Assembly (NCBI GenBank): GCA_016185125.1
Contig: JACPOC010000036.1
Location: forward strand, 1 to 47,281
Reading direction: 5' to 3'
Length of the DNA stretch: 47,281 bases
From: Bacteroidota bacterium
Lineage (GTDB): Bacteria; Bacteroidota; Bacteroidia; B-17B0; Aurantibacillaceae
Shown here: piece by piece, positions 15,667 through 25,747 of the stretch
How the letters are laid out: each line of letters begins with the position of its first letter
How positions within the stretch are numbered: position 1 is the stretch's first letter
Made by a program: the position numbers and the translations under genes
The notes under the pieces: generated by a model
Seen by the model: only the letters and a program-made list of their open reading frames with translations
Databases searched by the model: none
What the model was told of the DNA's origin: nothing

Positions 15667-18573
15667 TTATATACTTTTCTTTTTGGCTTTAGATTCCGCT
15701 TTCGTCGTAATGACAGAATTCAATTCCTTTTTTAAATAAGGCGCGGTAAAACTTCTTTTTTCCTTTACAAGATCTTCTGGTAAACCGGCGAAAAGTATTT
15801 CGCCGCCCCCACGCCCACCCTCCGGACCCAGATCAATAATATGATCGGCTACTTTAATAATATCCAGATTATGTTCTATCACTAAAACAGTGTTACCATT
15901 ATCAACCAGTTTATTTAAAACATCCAGTAATATTCTGATATCCTCAAAATGCAAGCCTGTGGTTGGTTCATCTAAAATATAAAACGTGTTGCCTGTATCC
16001 CGCTTACTTAATTCGGTGGATAACTTAACCCGCTGAGCTTCTCCCCCACTTAAGGTTGTAGCTTGCTGACCCAAGGTAATGTAACCTAAACCCACATCCT
16101 GCAATGTTTTTACCTGACGAAAAATATTAGGAACGTTTTCAAAAAACACACAAGCCTGCTCTATGGTCATGTTTAAAACATCGCTAATGGATTTACCTTT
16201 AAAACGTACTTCTAACGTTTCGCGGTTGTACCTTTTGCCATTACAAACATCGCATCCAACATACACATCCGGTAAAAAATTCATTTCAATGGTTTTTACG
16301 CCGGCACCTCCGCAAGTTTCACATCGTCCGCCCTTTACATTAAACGAAAATCTTCCCGGTTTATACCCTCGTATCTTTGCTTCGGGAATTTCTGAAAATA
16401 AATTACGAATATCGGTAAAAACCGAAGTATAGGTGGCAGGATTACTCCGCGGAGTGCGCCCTATGGGAGATTGATCAATATCAATTATCTTATCAATATG
16501 TTCTAAACCCGTAATTGACTTATAGGGCAGCGGCCTTTTTTCTCCGTTATAAAAATAAGCCGACATAATTGGATACAATGTTTCATTGATCAAACTGCTT
16601 TTACCGCTTCCACTAACGCCGGTTACACAAATAAACTTTCCAAGAGGAAGTTCAACGCTTACATTTTTTAAGTTATGCCCTGTACATCCCTTCAATGTAA
16701 TTTTTTTACCATTACCTTTTCTTCTTTTTTCCGGAATTTTAATGCTCATTTTTCCGGTAATGTATTGAGCTGTTACCGTATCAAATTTCATCATTTCTGC
16801 AGGTGGAGCACTCGCTATAACGCGCCCACCGTGAACACCGGCACCCGGACCAATATCAATAACATAATCACTTTCTACAATCATATCCTTGTCGTGTTCA
16901 ACAACAAGAATGCTATTACCTACATCACGCAGATTTTTGAGTGCGGATATTAACCGGGTATTATCGCGTTGATGAAGACCGATACTTGGTTCATCGAGAA
17001 TATAAAGCACTCCTACTAATTGAGAACCGATTTGAGTGGCCAGGCGTATGCGTTGCGCTTCGCCCCCACTTAATGATTTAGAAGAACGGTTAAGTGTAAC
17101 GTAATCCAAACCTACTTCCACTAAAAATTGAATACGCGAGCGAATCTCTTTTATAACTTCTGTACCAATTATTTTTTGCTGTTTACTTAAACGTTTGTCA
17201 ACATCTTTAAACCAGGTTTGAAGTAAGGAAATATCAAGATCAGAAAGTTCGGCAATATTTTTATCGGCAATTTTAAAATAAAGTACTTCTTTTTTTAAAC
17301 GTGTTCCATTGCAGGAAGGGCAATTTTTTTTATTGGTAAATCCATGCGCCCACCGCAACATTCCAGGGCTTGGATCATCTTCTGCCTGCCGTGTAATAAA
17401 TGTTGCCACACCTTCAAAAGTTGTATTATAACTTCCGCCGTCTGTTTCAATTTTAAATAACTCTTCGCTGCCATATAATAAAACATTTATGGCCTCATCA
17501 CTTATCTCGCTCAAAGGAGTGTCGAGTTTAAAATCAAAGAATTTTCCTATAGCTTCTATCTGCTGAAAAATCCAAGTTTTTTTTGCAGAACCAATTGGTG
17601 CAATAGCGCCTTTAGCAATGGATAAATCAGTGTCAGGAATTATTTTAGCTATATCTATTTCTGAAATTTCTCCCAAGCCATTACATTGCGAACAAGCGCC
17701 ATAAGGCGAATTAAAAGAAAATAAATTTGGAGCAGGCTCGTCGTAACTAATTCCACTGGTTGGACACATGAGGGCGCGACTATAAAATTCAGCTTTAGTA
17801 ACAACAGCCGTTTTCTTTTTGCCTTTTACCGCATCCTCTTCATGCACCTGAACCATTATAGTTCCTTTTCCCTGTTTCATTGCCGTTTGCAGGGACTGAT
17901 TAACCCGTGATTTTATATCTCCCGTAATTTCGAGCCTATCAATAACAATTTCAATATCGTGGATTTTGTATCGGTCCAATTGCATTTTTGGAGTGATGTC
18001 TAAGATCTTTCCATCCACACGAACTTTGTTATAGCCGCGTTTTCTAATATCCTCAAACAATTCGCGGTAATGTCCTTTTCTTCCCTTTACTACCGGAGCA
18101 AGTAAATTGATTTTTTTATTTTTATATTTTTCCAGAATGAGAGTAACGATTTGATCGTCGCTGTAACGCACCATTTTTTCTCCGCTAACATACGAGTAAG
18201 CTTCCCCTGCGCGGGCAAATAACAAACGCATAAAATCATAGATCTCTGTTATTGTACCAACAGTAGAACGCGGATTTTTATTTACCGTTTTTTGCTCGAT
18301 AGAAATAACAGGACTTAAACCTGAAATTTTATCAACATCGGGTCTTTCGAGATTGCCTAAAAAGTGCCGGGCGTACGAAGAAAAACTTTCAATATAACGC
18401 CTTTGTCCTTCTGCATAAATTGTATCAAAGGCAAGAGATGATTTTCCACTACCACTTAATCCGGTAATTACAACCAGCTTGTTACGGGGAATGCATAAAG
18501 AAATATTTTTTAAGTTATGAGAACGCGCTCCAACAATTTCAATATTATCATCTTCAACAAATTCGGAATTCAT
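15667..18573 (-). CDS. uvrA: Excinuclease ABC subunit UvrA
   Basis: UvrA is the damage-sensing ATPase of nucleotide excision repair. Two ABC modules are present with Walker A motifs GLSGSGKSS (about 38-46) and GVSGSGKSS, and signature LSGGEAQR occurs twice. A zinc module GRCETCGG...CDVC is intact in the second half. In the first-half zinc module the second Cys of CPxC is Ser273 (CPTSG, codon 17755-17757), with Cys270, Cys294 and Cys297 retained. The length of 968 is typical. It follows two small membrane-protein genes on the same strand with a 26-base gap, so shared transcription is possible. Confidence 0.97.
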   Translation of the reverse strand: MNSEFVEDDNIEIVGARSHNLKNISLCIPRNKLVVITGLSGSGKSSLAFDTIYAEGQRRYIESFSSYARHFLGNLERPDVDKISGLSPVISIEQKTVNKNPRSTVGTITEIYDFMRLLFARAGEAYSYVSGEKMVRYSDDQIVTLILEKYKNKKINLLAPVVKGRKGHYRELFEDIRKRGYNKVRVDGKILDITPKMQLDRYKIHDIEIVIDRLEITGDIKSRVNQSLQTAMKQGKGTIMVQVHEEDAVKGKKKTAVVTKAEFYSRALMCPTSGISYDEPAPNLFSFNSPYGACSQCNGLGEISEIDIAKIIPDTDLSIAKGAIAPIGSAKKTWIFQQIEAIGKFFDFKLDTPLSEISDEAINVLLYGSEELFKIETDGGSYNTTFEGVATFITRQAEDDPSPGMLRWAHGFTNKKNCPSCNGTRLKKEVLYFKIADKNIAELSDLDISLLQTWFKDVDKRLSKQQKIIGTEVIKEIRSRIQFLVEVGLDYVTLNRSSKSLSGGEAQRIRLATQIGSQLVGVLYILDEPSIGLHQRDNTRLISALKNLRDVGNSILVVEHDKDMIVESDYVIDIGPGAGVHGGRVIASAPPAEMMKFDTVTAQYITGKMSIKIPEKRRKGNGKKITLKGCTGHNLKNVSVELPLGKFICVTGVSGSGKSSLINETLYPIMSAYFYNGEKRPLPYKSITGLEHIDKIIDIDQSPIGRTPRSNPATYTSVFTDIRNLFSEIPEAKIRGYKPGRFSFNVKGGRCETCGGAGVKTIEMNFLPDVYVGCDVCNGKRYNRETLEVRFKGKSISDVLNMTIEQACVFFENVPNIFRQVKTLQDVGLGYITLGQQATTLSGGEAQRVKLSTELSKRDTGNTFYILDEPTTGLHFEDIRILLDVLNKLVDNGNTVLVIEHNLDIIKVADHIIDLGPEGGRGGGEILFAGLPEDLVKEKRSFTAPYLKKELNSVITTKAESKAKKKSI

Positions 18574-18599
18574 TATAAAAAAAGTTCTATTTAGTAAAA

Positions 18600-18893
18600 T
18601 TAAAAGTGAAGAATAATTTTAAAAACAAAATTCGCCAGCATCAGTAACACTGTAAAGCCAAATAACCACAAGATATTTCTTGCGCCATTTTTAAAATTAA
18701 AACTTAAATGTAAAGTTACGTATAAAAGCGTAAGAAGAAAGGGAAGCAATGACGGATTAAAGTTAAGACTTGATAAAATATCTCCTTTTAAAAGTGCAAC
18801 AAAGGCACGTTGCATACCGCAACCTGGACAATCAAAACCGGTGAAATTTTTTATGGAGCATGTAAATAAATGTCGCTCTAAAAAATCAATCAC
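18600..18893 (-). CDS. DUF2752 domain-containing membrane protein
   Basis: A 97-residue protein with the DUF2752 signature DCPGCGMQRAF (Cys22, Cys25) after a short N-terminal amphipathic segment. Two hydrophobic helices follow (about 45-66 and 72-95). The function of the family is unknown; the CxxC suggests metal binding or a redox role. It lies 5 bases downstream of the CCC-motif membrane gene, a pairing often seen in Bacteroidota as I recall it. Confidence 0.85.
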   Translation of the reverse strand: MIDFLERHLFTCSIKNFTGFDCPGCGMQRAFVALLKGDILSSLNFNPSLLPFLLTLLYVTLHLSFNFKNGARNILWLFGFTVLLMLANFVFKIILHF

Positions 18894-18898
18894 TTTGT

Positions 18899-19282
18899 TT
18901 AACTAAAAGCATTCAAAGCTCCTAAGGCAAAGGTTCCAACAACGATAAAATAAACTATTAGAAAAACGATGTACACCGCACCAAGCGACAATCCAATGAT
19001 TCCGCATACTTTTCCGGCCTTTAAATTTTTATAAGAGGATAAGCTATAGGCCTGCGGATTTGCCTGGTATAATTTTTGGCCTTGGTTGGCAAGCACAATA
19101 GATATAATTCCCATAATAATTGCGAGGATACCATAACACCAGCAAAAAACTATTGAAAGTATTCCTAAAACTAATACACCAATGCTGTTAGGAATTACTT
19201 GTTGTCCACCGAATTGGTTAAAATTATTGGGATTATTAAAATTTTGTTGAGGATTGGAATTTTCAAATTCTGAAGGATTCAT
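18899..19282 (-). CDS. CCC-motif-type membrane protein (DUF4190-like)
   Basis: A 127-residue protein with an Asn/Gln-rich N-terminus (about 1-30) and two hydrophobic segments (about 33-65 and 93-120). The family name comes from a Cys cluster at the end of the first helix; here it reads FCWCYG (Cys47, Cys49). The segment KAGKVCGIIGLSLGAVY is typical of the second helix. Function unknown. First gene of the DUF2752-uvrA set on the minus strand. Confidence 0.78.
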   Translation of the reverse strand: MNPSEFENSNPQQNFNNPNNFNQFGGQQVIPNSIGVLVLGILSIVFCWCYGILAIIMGIISIVLANQGQKLYQANPQAYSLSSYKNLKAGKVCGIIGLSLGAVYIVFLIVYFIVVGTFALGALNAFS

Positions 19283-19389
19283 TCTAATTTATTTAAGGTA
19301 AAATTATTAATTTTTTTTGAGATAATACTATTATTAAGCTCGCGTTGAAAGTATTTAAGTAAGGTGTGATCTCCTTATTATATAAAGGT

Positions 19390-19420
19390 AAAAAGCCCCA
19401 TACCAAGGTAAGAGGCTTTT
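19390..19420 (-). terminator. Terminator of lpdA
   Basis: On the minus strand AAAAGCC (plus 19414-19420) pairs with GGCTTTT (plus 19391-19397), followed by T-rich sequence. A second GGGGCT / AGCCCC pairing overlaps the lpdA stop, so alternative hairpins are possible. Confidence 0.6.
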
Positions 19421-19439
19421 AAAATTTTATTATCGGGGC

Positions 19440-20825
19440 TTATAAATGAATAACTTCGCCATAAGCGGCCGCGGCAGCTTCCATAATAGCTTCACTCATT
19501 GTTGGGTGCGGGTGAATTGTTTTAATAAGCTCGTGGCCTGTGGTTTCAAGTTTACGTAGAGCCACAATTTCGGCTATCATTTCGGTTACGTTAGATCCAA
19601 TCATGTGTGCGCCTAAAAGCTCACCGTATTTTGCGTCAAATATTAATTTTATAAATCCATCACTTGCTCCTGCAGCTTTTGCTTTACCAGAAGCGGTGAA
19701 GGGAAACTTACCCACTTTTACCTGAAAACCTGCCTCTTTAGCTTTCTTTTCCGTAAATCCAACAGATGCAATTTCAGGCTGACAATAGGTGCATCCCGGA
19801 ATATTATTATAATCAATAGCGTCCACATTCAATCCCTTTATTTTTTCAACGCAGGTTATTCCTTCAGCGCTTGCCACGTGAGCCAATGCTTGCCCCGGAC
19901 TGCAATCGCCAATTGCATAAAAGCCCGAAACGTTAGTAGCGTAAAATTTATCAGTAACAATTTTTCCTTTATCGGTTTTTATTCCAAGTTCTTCAAGACC
20001 AAGACCTGTTATATTTGCCTCTATACCAACTGCAGATAATACAATATCCGCATCAAGGGTTACATTGCCTGATTTTGTTTTAATATTTACTTTGCAGCCT
20101 TCTCCCTTAGTATCCACGCTTTCAACGGAGGCGTCAGTCATTATTTCAATTCCAACTTTTTTAAATGATTTTTCAAGTTGTTTGCTTACATCTTCATCTT
20201 CAACCGGTACAATATTTGGCAAAAATTCTACAACTGTAACTTTAGTGCCCATTGTTGCGTAAAAATAAGCGAACTCTACTCCAATTGCACCACTTCCAAC
20301 AACTATCATGGTTTTTGGCATTTTAGGTAACACCATTGCCTCGCGATAACCAATAATTTTTTTGCCATCCTGAGGTAAATTAGGCAATTGACGTGAACGA
20401 GCTCCTGTAGCAATTATTACGTGCTTTGCTTCGTAAGTCATGGCTTTTCCATCAGCGGTTACTTCCACTTTTTTTCCCGCCTTCACTTTAGCGGTTCCCA
20501 TGATTACATCAATCTTATTTTTTTTCATTAAAAATTGAACGCCTTTACTCATACCCTCTGCCACATCACGGCTGCGTTTTACAACTGCACTAAAATCCGC
20601 TTTAATATTATCCGCACTAATTCCATAATCTTTTGCATGATTTAAATATTCGTAAACCTGCGCACTTTTTAATAAGGCTTTAGTAGGGATACATCCCCAG
20701 TTTAAACAAATGCCGCCTAAACTTTCTTTTTCAATAATAGCGGTTTTAAACCCTAACTGCGAAGCTCTTATTGCAGTTACATATCCACCGGGACCACTAC
20801 CAATAACTATAATATCGTAATTCAT
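19440..20825 (-). CDS. lpdA: Dihydrolipoyl dehydrogenase
   Basis: This is the E3 flavoprotein that reoxidises dihydrolipoamide in 2-oxoacid dehydrogenase and glycine-cleavage complexes. The FAD-binding GSGPGGY (about 9-15), redox disulfide GGICLNWGC (Cys40, Cys45), NAD-binding GSGAIGVEF and the C-terminal catalytic HPHPTMSE pair are all present. The length of 461 is normal. It lies 35 bases after the M16 peptidase gene on the same strand. No E1 or E2 genes are nearby, so it is probably a shared E3. Confidence 0.96.
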   Translation of the reverse strand: MNYDIIVIGSGPGGYVTAIRASQLGFKTAIIEKESLGGICLNWGCIPTKALLKSAQVYEYLNHAKDYGISADNIKADFSAVVKRSRDVAEGMSKGVQFLMKKNKIDVIMGTAKVKAGKKVEVTADGKAMTYEAKHVIIATGARSRQLPNLPQDGKKIIGYREAMVLPKMPKTMIVVGSGAIGVEFAYFYATMGTKVTVVEFLPNIVPVEDEDVSKQLEKSFKKVGIEIMTDASVESVDTKGEGCKVNIKTKSGNVTLDADIVLSAVGIEANITGLGLEELGIKTDKGKIVTDKFYATNVSGFYAIGDCSPGQALAHVASAEGITCVEKIKGLNVDAIDYNNIPGCTYCQPEIASVGFTEKKAKEAGFQVKVGKFPFTASGKAKAAGASDGFIKLIFDAKYGELLGAHMIGSNVTEMIAEIVALRKLETTGHELIKTIHPHPTMSEAIMEAAAAAYGEVIHL

Positions 20826-20860
20826 ATTTTTAAATTTAATGTGTTTAGTTTGTTTTACTA

Positions 20861-23722
20861 TTAATTTACAGGTTTTCCGTTGGCATCAATTTCAGTTACT
20901 TCAAAACCTAATTTTTTTATCTTTTCAAGATTGGTGGCTTTATCTCCAACCACAACTACTACCATGTTATTGTAAGGGAGATATTTTTTCGCGTGAATGT
21001 TCACTTCATCTTTTGAAATGTTATTGAGTATTTTAGTTTGGGTTGCTACGTAATCTTTTGGAAGATCGTACTCAAGCACACGTTTAATAAATCCTAGTTT
21101 TTGCAATGGGGATTCGTACTTAAGTGCATCGCTTTGCGCAATGGCGTTTTTTGTAAAACTTAATTCATCATCATTCACACCGCCTTCGGTAAATTTTTTA
21201 AGTTCGTTGAACATTTCTACCAAAGTACTATCGGTAGTATTTGCTTTAAAGCCCCCGCTTATGGTAAAAGCTCCCGCAAATTTAGTACCCGCAAAACCGC
21301 TTCGGGTACCGTAAGTCCAGCCTTTTGTTTCACGCAATAAAAAATTAATGCGGCTGTTAAAGGCTCCGCCGAAACTATAATTCATAATATTGCTTTTGTA
21401 ATAATCGCCTTGATAATCAAATGGTAAAGCCACGTAGCCAATACGTATTTCGCTTTGCGCGGCGTTTTTCTTATCTACAAAATAAATTTTAGTTTTATCT
21501 ATTTTAGGCGCGTCATTTTTAGCGGCAACAAGAGGGGTTCCCGTTTTTAATTTAGTTAAAAAAGAAAGCTCCTTTTCTATTTCTTCTTTGGAAGCATCGC
21601 CGGTTACTGCTATGGTTAACATCGAAGCATTTAAGCTATTGTAGTAGTTTTTAACGTCATTAATTGTTAAAGATTTAACCGTTGCAGATGTCCCGTTGGC
21701 AGGATATCCCATTACATGATCGGCTCCGAATAACAAACGCCTGTAAGCATTTTCGGCAAGTACCGAAGCGTTAGTTAAGCCCTGAGTTATCCCATCCAGT
21801 TGTTTTTTCTTTTCCAATTCAAACTCGGTACTATCAAATTTTGGTTCGAATAAACTCTCTTCAACAATTTTTAAGGTGGCGGCAAGGTTTGGTTTTGTAG
21901 ATTGGATACTGATACTAAAATCTTCCTCTCCGGAATAAAAATTAACCGAAGAACCTAAGCGGTCCAGCTTGTTTTCAATTTCTTCTGCAGAGGTTTTAAC
22001 CGTGCTTTGCTGAAGCATGGATGACGTTAACTCCGAAAGGCCCGATTTTTCTTTGGGCTCGTAACGATGACCGGCTTTAAGGCTTAACAAAATATTTACT
22101 TTTGGAAATTCACTTTCTTTAACACCAATTAACGGAATACTATTATTAATCTTTGAAATATAGAAGTCAGGAACAGGAACGCCTGCAGCCGGGGCAGAAC
22201 GAGGCATCAACGAACGGTTAAAGTCGTCTTTTGGCTCTGTATATTTCAAATTTTTATATTCATCGCTTTCTTTTTCTACTTTGCGCTCATACATTTTCCA
22301 GTTATCCGTCTGGGCGCGAAGATCTGCTTTTCCTTTAGGTAAGCAACTTAAGATTACGGCATTTTTATTTTTTATGTAAGTGTTATAAACGCGCATTACA
22401 TCTTCTTTTGTTACTTTCATGTACCGCGCAATCTCTTTTTTAATATAATTTGCATCTCCTGTAAAAGTAAAATAGGCTGCAAGGGAAGCTCCTTTGCCTT
22501 GTACGGTACTTAAACGGTTGTATAAATTACTTTGAAACTGCGCCTTGAACTTTTGTATATCGTCATCCGTTACTCCCTTTTTTTCCCATTCGCTTAAAAC
22601 TTTCTTAAGTTCCTTTTCAGTTTCCGCTAATTGATTGTCGGGATTAGTTCTGATTACTATTTGAAACTGCCCGGCAAGCTCTCTGGAATATTGATAAGCG
22701 CTTGCACTGGTTGCTTTTTTACTTTCTATAAACGCTTTATAAATTGGCGAACCCTGGGTGCCGGATAAAACGTTTGCTAAAATATCTAAAGGAGCATCGT
22801 CTTTATCATTAGATTTTACTGTAGGGAATGCAAAATTTATCAATGGAAACTTTACATTATCTTCATAAGAAATATAACGGTTTTCAGTAAGTTTAACCGG
22901 AGTAACAATTTGTGGTTTAACAGCGGGGCCAACCTCAATATTGCCGAAATACTTTTGAACTAAAAGCAAAACGTCATCGGTTTTTACATCTCCAGAAATA
23001 GTTATAACAGCGTTGTTTGGCCCGTACCATCTCATATAAAAACGCTTAAGATCGTTTACGTCTACCCTGTTAAGATCGTCAATGTATCCAATCGTAGTCC
23101 AGCTATAAGGATGCCCTTGAGGGTATAGAGCTTCTCCAATCTTTTCTCCTACAACACCGTATGGCGCGTTATCATAACGTTGTCCTCTTTCATTTTTTAC
23201 AGTAGACCGTTGTACTTCAAATTTTTTCTGAGTTACCGAATCTAACAAAAAGCCCATTCTGTCAGCTTCGAGCCAAAGCATTTTTTCAAGCTGATTACTT
23301 GGAACAGTTTCAAAATAATTTGTACGATCTGTGTTGGTGCTTCCGTTCAGAGTTCCTCCGGCTTCGGTAATTATTTTGAAATGCTGTTCATCGGCAACAT
23401 TTTTAGATCCCTGAAACATCATGTGCTCAAAGAAATGGGCAAACCCACTGCGTCCTTGCTGCTCTCGCGCGCTGCCAACATGATAGGTTACATCCACGTA
23501 AGCGATAGGGTCGCTATGATCTTCGTGTATTACAAGATTTAATCCGTTTGATAACTTATACCTTTTATAAGGAATTACAATTTCATTTCCGTTTTTTTTC
23601 ACTTCCTCCACAAACATGGGAAGCGGAAACGTAGATTTAGGGCCGGAATTTACGGGCTTTGTTTTTTGAGCGGTTACCAATCCTGAAAGTAACAAGACTC
23701 CAACAATTATTATTTTATTCAT
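20861..23722 (-). CDS. M16 (pitrilysin) family metallopeptidase, exported
   Basis: A 953-residue two-lobe zinc peptidase. The signal peptide covers about 1-19 (VTAQ/K). The inverted zinc motif HFFEH (His96, Glu99, His100) is followed by the third ligand Glu178 in VKNERGQ, so the first half is catalytic. The second half (about 510-940; TYGTRSGFAG) resembles the inactive M16C domain that completes the chamber. A periplasmic or surface role in degrading peptides is likely; the substrate is unknown. It is probably the first gene of a pair with lpdA. Confidence 0.93.
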   Translation of the reverse strand: MNKIIIVGVLLLSGLVTAQKTKPVNSGPKSTFPLPMFVEEVKKNGNEIVIPYKRYKLSNGLNLVIHEDHSDPIAYVDVTYHVGSAREQQGRSGFAHFFEHMMFQGSKNVADEQHFKIITEAGGTLNGSTNTDRTNYFETVPSNQLEKMLWLEADRMGFLLDSVTQKKFEVQRSTVKNERGQRYDNAPYGVVGEKIGEALYPQGHPYSWTTIGYIDDLNRVDVNDLKRFYMRWYGPNNAVITISGDVKTDDVLLLVQKYFGNIEVGPAVKPQIVTPVKLTENRYISYEDNVKFPLINFAFPTVKSNDKDDAPLDILANVLSGTQGSPIYKAFIESKKATSASAYQYSRELAGQFQIVIRTNPDNQLAETEKELKKVLSEWEKKGVTDDDIQKFKAQFQSNLYNRLSTVQGKGASLAAYFTFTGDANYIKKEIARYMKVTKEDVMRVYNTYIKNKNAVILSCLPKGKADLRAQTDNWKMYERKVEKESDEYKNLKYTEPKDDFNRSLMPRSAPAAGVPVPDFYISKINNSIPLIGVKESEFPKVNILLSLKAGHRYEPKEKSGLSELTSSMLQQSTVKTSAEEIENKLDRLGSSVNFYSGEEDFSISIQSTKPNLAATLKIVEESLFEPKFDSTEFELEKKKQLDGITQGLTNASVLAENAYRRLLFGADHVMGYPANGTSATVKSLTINDVKNYYNSLNASMLTIAVTGDASKEEIEKELSFLTKLKTGTPLVAAKNDAPKIDKTKIYFVDKKNAAQSEIRIGYVALPFDYQGDYYKSNIMNYSFGGAFNSRINFLLRETKGWTYGTRSGFAGTKFAGAFTISGGFKANTTDSTLVEMFNELKKFTEGGVNDDELSFTKNAIAQSDALKYESPLQKLGFIKRVLEYDLPKDYVATQTKILNNISKDEVNIHAKKYLPYNNMVVVVVGDKATNLEKIKKLGFEVTEIDANGKPVN

Positions 23723-23739
23723 AGAATTTTTTAGGAGAA

Positions 23740-23747
23740 CAAATATA
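23740..23747 (-). promoter_or_regulatory. -7 promoter element of the M16 peptidase gene
   Basis: TATATTTG on the minus strand matches TAnnTTTG exactly and ends 18 bases before the ATG. The -33 element is unclear, with only TTTAG at an overlong spacing. Confidence 0.45.
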
Positions 23748-23840
23748 GCAGAAATGTATGCTTATTTGCTAAATTATGTGATAGACGGGAAAATTACAAG
23801 ATTTTAACGTCTTTTAAAAGTCTTGCTTGATTTTTGTACG

Positions 23841-23848
23841 TAACTTTG
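23841..23848 (+). promoter_or_regulatory. -7 promoter element of the bacilliredoxin gene
   Basis: TAACTTTG matches the consensus exactly and lies 17 bases before the ATG at 23866. A TTG at 23823-23825 gives a short 15-base spacing. The position excludes the TTG at 23827 as a translation start, since it would lie upstream of the transcript start. Confidence 0.55.
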
Positions 23849-23865
23849 TATTAAATATAAATCCT

Positions 23866-24276
23866 ATGTATCCCGAAGCAATTGTAAAACCCATGAAAGC
23901 TGAACTAACTTCAGCGGGATTTGAAGAACTTTTAAGTTCTGATGATGTTGATAAAGCTATAAAAAAAGAAGGCACTGTTTTAGTGGTTGTTAACTCTGTA
24001 TGCGGTTGTGCGGCCGGGGCTTGCAGGCCGGGCGTTAAAAAAAGCCTTGAAAACGCTAAAAAACCTTCTAATTTAACTACTGTATTTGCCGGTTTTGATG
24101 TAGATGCAGTGATGCAGGCACGCAAACATTTTACCCCATATCCGCCAAGCAGTCCGGCTATTGCATTGTTTAAGAATGGCGAACTTGTTCATTTTGTTGA
24201 ACGTCATAATATTGAAGGTCATTCAGCGGCGGCTATTTCAGAACATCTGAAAGCAGTTTATGATGAGTTTTGTTAA
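23866..24276 (+). CDS. BrxA/BrxB-family bacilliredoxin (YphP/YqiW type)
   Basis: A 136-residue thioredoxin-fold protein. The characteristic CGC motif lies in SVCGCAAGACRPG (Cys46, Cys48), with a further Cys53. In Firmicutes this family removes bacillithiol from proteins, and bacillithiol or a similar thiol also occurs in some Bacteroidota. The ATG at 23866 fits the family opening MYPEAIVKPM and the promoter position. A terminator follows, so it is monocistronic. Confidence 0.9.
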   Translation: MYPEAIVKPMKAELTSAGFEELLSSDDVDKAIKKEGTVLVVVNSVCGCAAGACRPGVKKSLENAKKPSNLTTVFAGFDVDAVMQARKHFTPYPPSSPAIALFKNGELVHFVERHNIEGHSAAAISEHLKAVYDEFC

Positions 24277-24296
24277 AATATTTGCTAAAGAATATT

Positions 24297-24325
24297 AAAA
24301 AGGCTCTATTTTGGGGTCTTTTTTT
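24297..24325 (+). terminator. Terminator of the bacilliredoxin gene
   Basis: AAAAAGGCTC (24297-24306) pairs with GGGGTCTTTTT (24313-24323) allowing two G-T pairs, and a T run follows. Confidence 0.7.
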
Positions 24326-24390
24326 GTTTTATTTAAGTTACTTTTATGCTTTCTTAAGAATTAACAAAAAAAATCTGATTTAATAAGTTT

Positions 24391-25257
24391 ATGAAAATTA
24401 TCAAAGTTTTAGCCGCCACAGTTTTAATTGTAACCGCCAGTTTTAATTTTACCTCATGTAAAGATGATAAACAAAAAGAAGTAAACCCAGTAGAAGACAG
24501 TCTTAAAAATGTTACCAACCAACTTGGTGGAAAATTAAATGAAAAGGAAGCCGCGTTACAGGAATTTATTGGAGCTTTTAATGAGATTCAGGAAAATTTA
24601 AATGCTATAAAGGAAAAAGAAAAAATTGTTACTACTTCAAGTACTTCGGGAGATGTTAAAAGTAAAGAAGGCCAGATTAAAGAAGATATTCAGGCTATTT
24701 ATGATTTGATGTCTAAAAACAAAAACAGAATTGGTTCGCTATCTAAAAAATTAAAAGAGAGTAATCTTAAACTGGAAGGTTTGGAGAAAATGATTGAGAA
24801 TTTACAAAACAGCATTAATCTTAAAGATACCGAAATTGCTGATCTTAAAACAAAGATTGAAAGTTTGAACATTGAACTTACTAATTTGAACACCAATTAT
24901 CAAAATGTAGAGGCAGAAAGCGCTCAGAAAACAGACGAATTAAATACCGCTTACTTTGCTATTGGAACTTCCAAGGAATTAAAGGAAAAAAATGTTATCA
25001 CTCGTGAAGGGGGAATTATTGGCTTAGGAAAAACGACCAAAGTTAAAGAAGACTTTAATAAAGAATATTTTACTAAGGTAAATATTGAACAAACCGCTGT
25101 GGTTAATATTGGCGCAAAAAAAGCAAAAATCCTTACTAACCATCCTAAAAGTTCATATAAAATTGTGGGTACAGAAAAAAATGTGGAGAAAATTGAAATA
25201 ATTAATGCAAAAGAATTCTGGAGTGCCTCTAAATACCTTGTTATTCTAATAGATTAA
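24391..25257 (+). CDS. Coiled-coil lipoprotein of unknown function
   Basis: The 288-residue protein has a lipoprotein signal ending FTSC (Cys23). Residues 30-185 are strongly heptad-like, with many Lys/Glu/Leu and repeated NLxxKxxEI patterns, so a long coiled coil is expected. The C-terminal 90 residues (EKNVITREGGIIGLGKTTKV onward) form a compact mixed domain. It resembles other Bacteroidota coiled-coil lipoproteins of unknown role. It has its own terminator. Confidence 0.75.
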   Translation: MKIIKVLAATVLIVTASFNFTSCKDDKQKEVNPVEDSLKNVTNQLGGKLNEKEAALQEFIGAFNEIQENLNAIKEKEKIVTTSSTSGDVKSKEGQIKEDIQAIYDLMSKNKNRIGSLSKKLKESNLKLEGLEKMIENLQNSINLKDTEIADLKTKIESLNIELTNLNTNYQNVEAESAQKTDELNTAYFAIGTSKELKEKNVITREGGIIGLGKTTKVKEDFNKEYFTKVNIEQTAVVNIGAKKAKILTNHPKSSYKIVGTEKNVEKIEIINAKEFWSASKYLVILID

Positions 25258-25280
25258 CAACTTTTTAATTTTTATTTTTA

Positions 25281-25314
25281 AAATCCGTTCAATTACCGAG
25301 CGGATTTTTTTTTT
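25281..25314 (+). terminator. Terminator of the coiled-coil lipoprotein gene
   Basis: AAATCCGTTC (25281-25290) pairs with GAGCGGATTT (25298-25307), a 10-base stem with one T-G pair and a 7-base loop, followed by a long T run. Confidence 0.85.
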
Positions 25315-25343
25315 CAATTATTAGCTCAGAGTTGATAAATTCC

Positions 25344-25375
25344 TTAGTTTATTTATCCGAAATTCATTATATTTG
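25344..25375 (+). promoter_or_regulatory. Promoter of the thiamine operon
   Basis: TATATTTG (25368-25375) matches the -7 consensus, with TTAG (25344-25347) as a partial -33 element 20 bases upstream. The transcript would start just before the TPP aptamer. Confidence 0.6.
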
Positions 25376-25386
25376 ATTATTAAACT

Positions 25387-25460
25387 TTAGGGGTGTCACA
25401 CGGTGACTGAGAAAATACCCTTAGTACCTGAAGCAGGTAATGCTGCCGGAGGGAAAAGTT
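25387..25460 (+). promoter_or_regulatory. TPP riboswitch (THI element)
   Basis: The hallmark segments occur in order: GGGGTG, CTGAGA followed by ATACCC (which closes the stem with GGGGT), ACCTGA, then GGTAATGC and GGAGGGA. These match the conserved core of the thiamine pyrophosphate aptamer. It ends about 55 bases before the thiS start, leaving room for an expression platform. In Bacteroidota such elements typically repress thi genes when TPP is plentiful. No strong terminator hairpin is evident, so control at translation initiation is possible (inference). Confidence 0.93.
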
Positions 25461-25514
25461 ACTGCGCATTTCACAATGTGCCATTTCTAAAGTTGTACTA
25501 TCTTATTAATAGAA

Positions 25515-25715
25515 ATGGAAATTTCAGTAAATAGTGAAATAAAAATTATCAGTAATGGGTCATTAAACTCTTTGATCACTCAATTATTGGGAGAAAAAAC
25601 AAAGGGAATTGCTGTTGCCGTTAATCAAACAATTATTCCAAAGCAGCATTGGGAAAATACTTCCCTGAAAGAAAAAGACAATGTGATGATAATTAAAGCA
25701 ACCCAAGGAGGTTAA
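25515..25715 (+). CDS. thiS: Sulfur carrier protein ThiS
   Basis: ThiS is the ubiquitin-like sulfur carrier for thiazole formation. The 66-residue length is typical, and the C-terminus ends in the diglycine (ATQGG) that is adenylated by ThiF and converted to a thiocarboxylate. Residues VAVNQTIIPKQHWENT match the usual core. First gene after the TPP riboswitch. Confidence 0.95.
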   Translation: MEISVNSEIKIISNGSLNSLITQLLGEKTKGIAVAVNQTIIPKQHWENTSLKEKDNVMIIKATQGG

Positions 25716-25747
25716 ATTTGACCAACCTTATAATTTAAATATCCACA

